Assembly: GCA_017460245.1 (NCBI GenBank)
Contig: JAFUBK010000071.1
Location: forward strand, 1 to 9,132
Reading direction: 5' to 3'
Length of the DNA: 9,132 nt
Source: Bacilli bacterium
Lineage (GTDB): Bacteria; Bacillota_I; Bacilli_A; RF39; UBA660
The position numbers were made by a program, and so were the translations under genes. Positions within the stretch are counted from its first letter, which is position 1. Each line of letters begins with the position of its first letter. Of this stretch, positions 8,301 to 9,132 are shown piece by piece. The notes beneath the pieces are model-generated. The model did not search any database and was not told the DNA's origin. It saw nothing but the letters and a program-made list of their open reading frames with translations.

Positions 8301-9132
8301 AGAAGTATTTCCAGAAGTTGCATTATTATAGTTATAAGTTAAAGTATAACTGTCTTCAGTTGCTTTAGCCGTTAAAGTTTTAGTATCAGTTGCATTATAA
8401 CTAGCACTTGCATTACCAGCTTTAGTAGTGCCATCATACCAACCAGATGCCTTATATCCACCATTAGGTGTAATACTAGGTAAAGTTACAGTACAATAAG
8501 TATTTGCATTATAAATAGTACATGTATCACTTGTTTTTCCTATAGAAGAAACATTGTCTCCTTTTTGATATGTAAGAGTAACTTCTTTTTTAAATATTGC
8601 ATATAAAGTTACATCAGCGTTATTTATTGTAGGTGCAGTTGTAAGTGCCGTAGTCGCATTTTTATTAGTATTCCATCCAATAAAAGTCCATCCACTCTTA
8701 CTTCCAAGAGGAGTTAAACTAACAGTCGCTCCATCAGATAAATACTCATTGTTAGTTGTACAAGCAGCCCCTCCATTTTCCGTACAATCATAAGTTACTA
8801 AAAATTTATCTTCCGGAGTTACATTACCTCCAGAAGCCTGCGTATAGTTAAAAGTAACTTCAACCTCGCCACTTCCAGAACCAGTTCCCGAATAATTACT
8901 ATCATATTCTATTTTTACGTGTACAGTTTGCGTAGTGTTTTTATATAAAATTTGTCCCTTAGTATATCCCGAAAACGTAATTTTAACCGCATCATTAGAA
9001 GTTTTAACATCAGTCAAAACATCATCAAGTGACGCATCAAAATCACCAGTATTAGAAATAACAACATCATAGTCCATCGCATCGCCTTTAGCATATAAAT
9101 TAGCGCTCATATTAGCTGTTAAATCTGTAAAA
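2304..9132 (-). CDS. Giant modular cell-surface protein with three DUF285/BspA-like repeat arrays, 5' truncated by window edge
   Basis: The frame is open from the window edge (first full codon 9131) to TAA at 2306-2304. Numbering here starts at the Met at 9110, giving 2268 residues. That Met is probably not the true start: the frame continues seven codons upstream (FTDLTAN) and there is no Shine-Dalgarno. Domains: TasA-like N-terminal domain 1-93; Listeria-Bacteroides repeats 103-395; FN3-like domain 396-560 with a cysteine-rich insert 458-535; Ig-like 561-645; DUF285 module one 646-975; module two 979-1440; FN3-like and Ig-like 1441-1617; module three 1618-1887; DUF6273-like 1889-2135; six-cysteine domain 2136-2268. 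These families belong to secreted or surface proteins, so adhesion or host/matrix contact is likely (inference). Any signal peptide lies outside the window. No LPXTG, GW modules or C-terminal membrane helix are visible. The gene has its own terminator and is not part of the rplI operon. Confidence 0.93.
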   Translation of the reverse strand, partial: FTDLTANMSANLYAKGDAMDYDVVISNTGDFDASLDDVLTDVKTSNDAVKITFSGYTKGQILYKNTTQTVHVKIEYDSNYSGTGSGSGEVEVTFNYTQASGGNVTPEDKFLVTYDCTENGGAACTTNNEYLSDGATVSLTPLGSKSGWTFIGWNTNKNATTALTTAPTINNADVTLYAIFKKEVTLTYQKGDNVSSIGKTSDTCTIYNANTYCTVTLPSITPNGGYKASGWYDGTTKAGNASASYNATDTKTLTAKATEDSYTLTYNYNNATSGNTSTSKSVTYNGTYGTLPSPSRAYTVTYNYNGATGGNSVSNATANYTFGGWYKESTFTNQVTSSTKYTTAGNSVIYAKWTSAQITLPSPTKTNYVFDGWYSESSLTNKIGDAGTSYTPTASSTIYAKWVEDNVSVTLSTTATTNSVTAVANATADSGISKYEFSKDGGSTWINNGTNNTYTFTGLTPGSGAITQTNPTCPSPLIFLEVPANMQNVTNSYFGQETSYLCCTSTTLNAQTIRQCSLATAANACPSSEYTLEDGMCVKQGDDYTISTRVTANSGKTATDSKSGNLGSLTKPTFSETTTGIRTVNITYPEGCGNTLTCTYQKKDASGNNVGSAVTVNSTTADVQFTTSGSVVATVSDGTNTASDSYTVSIGSPVLATGPNFQTKMNSYKSSVTSIEVVDSINVPNGATAIDVSAANDGSVIAWIVNNKLYIGGNGGVIANADSSSLFKYFTRATSIAVSNLDVSNVINASHMFGACFNLTSLNLSGWDTSNMTDMSYMFSGEEEDYMAITSITFGSDWDTSNVTNMSNMFSYCESLAALDVSNFDTSSVTDMSAMFEECGSLTSLDVSGFDTSSVTNMSDMFNYCSVGSLDVSNWDTSSVMNMGHMFNGCRNLTSLDLSSFDTSNVTNMSYMFSSMANLTTIYASDNFVTTKVTSTNSSTDMFKSTTKLVGGNGTAVATKQVYDKTYAKIDKSGQEGYFTSNVSLPILTTGSDFQTKMASYKSTVTSIEVVDSINIPSGVTGVDVSAANDGSVMAWIDNNKLYIGGNGGVTANVDSSNLFQGFYSATTIDVSKLDTSDVTNMSYMFSTTVHNGQMARYGALTTIIGLDSFDTNNVTDMSYMFYEDKNLASLDVTGFDTSSVTNMGSMFGYCSGLTSLDVTGFDTSSVTNMGSMFANCSGLTSLDVTGFDTSSVTNMGSMFSGCSGLTSLDVTGFDTSSVTDMGSMFGSCRGLTSIDVTSFDTSSVTNMGLMFANCSGLTSLDVTGFDTGSVTNMRSMFVGCTNLTSLDVTGFDTSSVTIMNSMFRNCSGLTSLDVTGFDTSNVTDMGSMFAGCSGLTSLDVSGFDTTSVTNMGSMFSGCSGLTNLNLSNFDTTSVTNMASMFRNMTNLTTIYVSEDFVTTGVTSSSTMFEGSTNLVGGNGTAVATKQVYDKTYAKIDKSGQEGYFTDATIPVISSLATSNIKTKSIRATATATAAGNSSNIAKYEFKKSTDSTWVDNGTSNIYDFTGLTENTSYTLMVRVTSKGGGTATSSVTARTSTFNAPSLASATGDDYAKTVRITYPSGCGSSLTCTYRITKNNVNQGSATTVSSTSATVNLSGGGTWRIIATASDGQTTKNYTYTVTLISQPILADGTTFNSEITSNYTVSNITSVEIVDVDLTTGGYSDIYDYIDGEYPNAVGSEVDVSAAQDEGVLAWFTNNTLYIGGVGGVIANVESGILFRGFTNVTSMNLTNFDTSNVENMNSMFAGCTSLTTLDLSNFNTSNVTNMGSMFFGCLSLASLDLSSFDTSNVLYMTAMFAINNQVSDCLITLDLSSFDTSNVQDMSTMFWNRRSLETIYVSSDFVTTSVTGGVEMFTNCNSLVGGNGSAYSNYLVNDYTFAHIDEGTSNPGYFTEGNSIPSWVSSRSGLEPDPVTPGRYIYTGADPDNYMLVILPHSSEGIVPLDVRILAIEPDGTITAMVTDANMTDIWDANGGNNWSSATLRSNLQSANFEYVSYPHTMNYMYNAGSIYSGTIYDLNSMISYEEDGAVFDYVGLMTVSDFIKASGNLSTCGNINLYQTNNATCVANNWIANEMNNNGVSVLWTTNGILDVNAVWGVSSSGFNNFPSTSTQNYFPVIHFSADLPIGEGTGASDNPYITTKYYMYSNNTNEMTIGTSDYSAVSSFVDPFSTNVYLRHKFDVDNSDTLVESAACFTYGGVPYCLIGGDGGAAYSKNVATLQEAFGSNYSNYCTDNGSYIDCRNVPNFSAIVTDNSGITSAIDSNFGCDVFEDGVSLCG
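2307..2705 (-). other. C-terminal six-cysteine domain of the surface protein
   Basis: Residues 2136-2268 end the protein. They contain six cysteines in three short-range pairs: 2184-x8-2193 (CFTYGGVPYC), 2222-x8-2231 (CTDNGSYIDC) and 2257-x9-2267 (CDVFEDGVSLC). Between them lies GGDGGAAYSKNVATLQEAFG. No sortase signal, basic tail or membrane helix follows; the stop codon comes one residue after the last cysteine. I do not recognise the family. It may be an attachment or capping domain. Confidence 0.55.
2706..3446 (-). other. DUF6273-like domain near the C-terminus of the surface protein
   Basis: Residues 1889-2135 show a series of landmarks: GRYIYTG, the strand VRILAIEPDGTITAMV, NNWSSATLRSNL, GLMTVSDFIKAS, a Cys2043/Cys2056 pair followed by ANNW, LWTTNG, VWGVSSSG, FPVIHFSADLPI and GEGTGASDNPY. 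The order 'RIxxIEPDG ... NNWxxAxLxxxL ... GLMxxSDxxxAs ... C ... C..NNW ... W.. ... SSG ... PVixls' matches a domain I know from secreted proteins of uncultured Bacilli and resembles DUF6273. The name is provisional and the function unknown; a ligand-binding role is possible. Confidence 0.5.
3456..3959 (-). repeat. DUF285/TIGR02167 array 3 with C-terminal cap (four units)
   Basis: Residues 1718-1825 hold four units (for example LTTLDLSNFNTSNVTNMGSM). The third is lengthened by AINNQVSDC. The cap at 1826-1885 runs from LETIYVSSDFVTT to LVGGNGSA and PGYFT. The leader at 1618-1717 resembles those of modules one and two but contains an extra stretch (YSDIYDYIDGEYPNAVGSE). It is clearly more diverged than arrays 1 and 2 are from each other. 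Confidence 0.9.
4260..4790 (-). other. Second FN3-like plus Ig-like pair (uninterrupted)
   Basis: Residues 1441-1531 form an FN3-like domain (IAKYEFKKSTDSTW, YDFTGLTENTSYTLMVRVTS). Residues 1532-1617 form an Ig-like domain with ITYPSGCGSSLTCTY and the Cys1557-x5-Cys1563 pair, closing with IIATASDG. It parallels residues 396-645 but lacks the cysteine-rich insert, and it separates DUF285 modules two and three. Confidence 0.7.
4794..4889 (-). repeat. Duplicated cap segment, copy B
   Basis: These 96 bases encode 32 residues (1408-1439, from LVGGNGTAV to GQEGYFT) identical to residues 942-973 of the same protein. By my alignment, 88 of 96 bases match the copy at 6192-6287, and all eight differences are synonymous. 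Confidence 0.9.
4794..5936 (-). repeat. DUF285/TIGR02167 array 2: two diverged units, ten exact 26-residue (78-bp) units, and a cap
   Basis: Units one and two (residues 1059-1120) are diverged and carry insertions. From Leu1121 to residue 1380 (nucleotides 5750-4971) there are ten units with an exact 26-residue period and no gaps, of the form LTSLDVTGFDTSSVTNMGSM plus F-x-x-C-S-G. At DNA level neighbouring 78-bp units are highly alike; two adjacent copies near 5564-5719 differ at only about six or seven positions. The cap at 1381-1439 repeats that of array 1. Nine of the ten units keep the cysteine after MFxx; the last has Met there. Confidence 0.95.
6192..6287 (-). repeat. Duplicated cap segment, copy A
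   Basis: These 96 bases encode residues 942-973, the same 32 amino acids as at 4794-4889, with eight silent differences. The leaders of modules one and two are also close paralogues, so the duplication probably covered a whole leader-array-cap module. Confidence 0.9.
6192..6935 (-). repeat. DUF285/TIGR02167 array 1 with C-terminal cap (seven units)
   Basis: Residues 726-910 contain seven units of the pattern 'LTSLDVSxFDTSxVTxMsxMFxxC', some slightly longer (for example SGEEEDYM after unit two). A cap follows at 911-973, from LTTIYASDNFVTT to LVGGNGTAV and GYFT. A leader at 646-725 (including VTSIEVVDSIN, DVSAANDGSV and KLYIGGNGGV) precedes the units. This family, with 26-residue repeats, builds leucine-rich-repeat-like solenoids in BspA-like, Listeria, Lactobacillus and Mycoplasma surface proteins. 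Confidence 0.9.
7176..7925 (-). other. First FN3-like plus Ig-like pair, FN3 domain interrupted by an insert
   Basis: Residues 396-457 (including KYEFSKDGGSTW and YTFTGLTPGS) and 536-560 (DYTISTRVTANSG) are two halves of one fibronectin type III-like domain, separated by a cysteine-rich insert. Residues 561-645 form an Ig-like domain with ITYPEGCGNTLTCTY, carrying a Cys585-x5-Cys591 pair, and a closing ATVSDG strand. The same pair occurs uninterrupted at 1441-1617, which makes the domain boundaries convincing. These are probably spacer domains that present the repeat arrays. Confidence 0.7.
7506..7739 (-). other. Cysteine-rich insert (about 78 residues) within the FN3-like domain
   Basis: Residues 458-535 fall between FTGLTPGSG and DYTISTRVTA. 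The paralogous domain near residue 1498 runs straight through as FTGLTENTSYTLMVRVTS, so this segment is an insertion in a loop between strands. It has six cysteines (466, 495, 496, 509, 518, 530), including an adjacent pair, and ends with CPSSEYTLEDGMC, a short cysteine loop of a kind I associate with uncultured Firmicutes surface proteins. I do not recognise the whole module. It is in frame and uses similar codons to its surroundings. Confidence 0.65.
7926..8804 (-). repeat. Four Listeria-Bacteroides (InlB B-type) repeats in the surface protein
   Basis: Residues 103-395 contain four divergent units of the PF09479/TIGR02543 type. Each has an early TYxxN or TLTY strand, a central GW motif and a closing aromatic strand: FIGWNTNK ... 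TLYAIF (about 103-175), ASGWYDGT ... TLTAKA (176-254), FGGWYKES ... VIYAKW (255-346) and FDGWYSES ... TIYAKW (347-395). Units one and two each carry a short-range cysteine pair (109/117 and 197/206). Unit three appears to contain a repeated half (YTLTYNYN near 255 and YTVTYNYN near 291). These beta-grasp-like repeats usually act as stalks or spacers in surface proteins. Confidence 0.85.
8832..9131 (-). other. N-terminal TasA/camelysin-like beta domain of the surface protein
   Basis: Residues 1-93 plus seven upstream codons read as an extracellular beta sandwich. The phrases AKGDAMDYDVVISNTGDFDA and ILYKNTTQTVHVKIEYD follow the pattern 'GDxxxYxVxVxNxGxxDAxL ... tvxVxxxYd'. This is seen in TasA/camelysin-type proteins that are processed by SipW-like signal peptidases, and in related repeat-of-unknown-function domains. 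A Gly/Ser-rich strand (SGTGSGSG, 74-81) interrupts the end. The preceding signal sequence is outside the window, so SipW dependence cannot be tested here. Confidence 0.5.

Noticed and set aside
9108..9110. ATG as the true start of the giant protein.
   Set aside because: The same frame continues upstream to the edge without a stop, there is no Shine-Dalgarno, and a secreted protein would need a signal peptide, which is absent after this Met.
2304..9132. Mycoplasma-type code with TGA as tryptophan, suggested by the DUF285 repeats.
   Set aside because: Tryptophans in the GW motifs I checked use TGG, and the genes stay intact under the standard code.

Overview
The window is AT-rich, and every gene I can support lies on the minus strand, so it reads from high to low coordinates. 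It looks like the chromosome of a low-GC Gram-positive (Firmicutes/Bacilli) bacterium. Ribosomal protein L9 sits directly before the replicative helicase DnaB, as in Bacillus. Shine-Dalgarno sites are strong. Tryptophan is encoded by TGG, with no sign of TGA recoding. The surface protein combines DUF285/TIGR02167 repeats, Listeria-Bacteroides-type repeats and a C-terminal module that I associate with uncultured gut Bacilli (RF39/Mollicutes-like lineages). The lineage is an inference, not a demonstrated identity.

Region 1 (9132 to 2304, minus) is one huge open reading frame, at least 2275 codons, with its 5' end outside the window. It encodes a mosaic extracellular protein. In order it has: a TasA/camelysin-like N-terminal beta domain; four Listeria-Bacteroides (InlB B-type) repeats; an FN3-like domain split by a cysteine-rich insert; an Ig-like domain; DUF285 array 1; DUF285 array 2, which contains ten exact 26-residue units; a second FN3-like plus Ig-like pair; DUF285 array 3; a DUF6273-like domain; and a C-terminal domain with six cysteines. 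It is probably an adhesin or other contact protein. No LPXTG motif or C-terminal membrane anchor is visible.

Region 2 (2303 to 2132) is the intergenic gap. It holds a 17-bp palindrome, a clear rho-independent terminator for the surface-protein gene, and then a promoter and a strong ribosome binding site for the next gene.

Region 3 (2131 to 1) is a tightly packed operon: rplI (L9), dnaB, and a partial gene for a membrane-anchored protein. The dnaB Shine-Dalgarno overlaps the rplI stop codon. The third gene starts with a GTG that shares a base with the dnaB stop codon. The operon therefore looks translationally coupled and is separated from the surface-protein gene by the terminator.

The most interesting material is inside the giant protein: the cysteine-rich insert in one of two otherwise paralogous FN3-like domains, the in-register tandem array likely to vary in copy number, the duplicated cap modules that differ only by synonymous changes, and the regular short-range cysteine pairs. 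The individual domain families are known. I do not see evidence for a wholly new multi-gene system.
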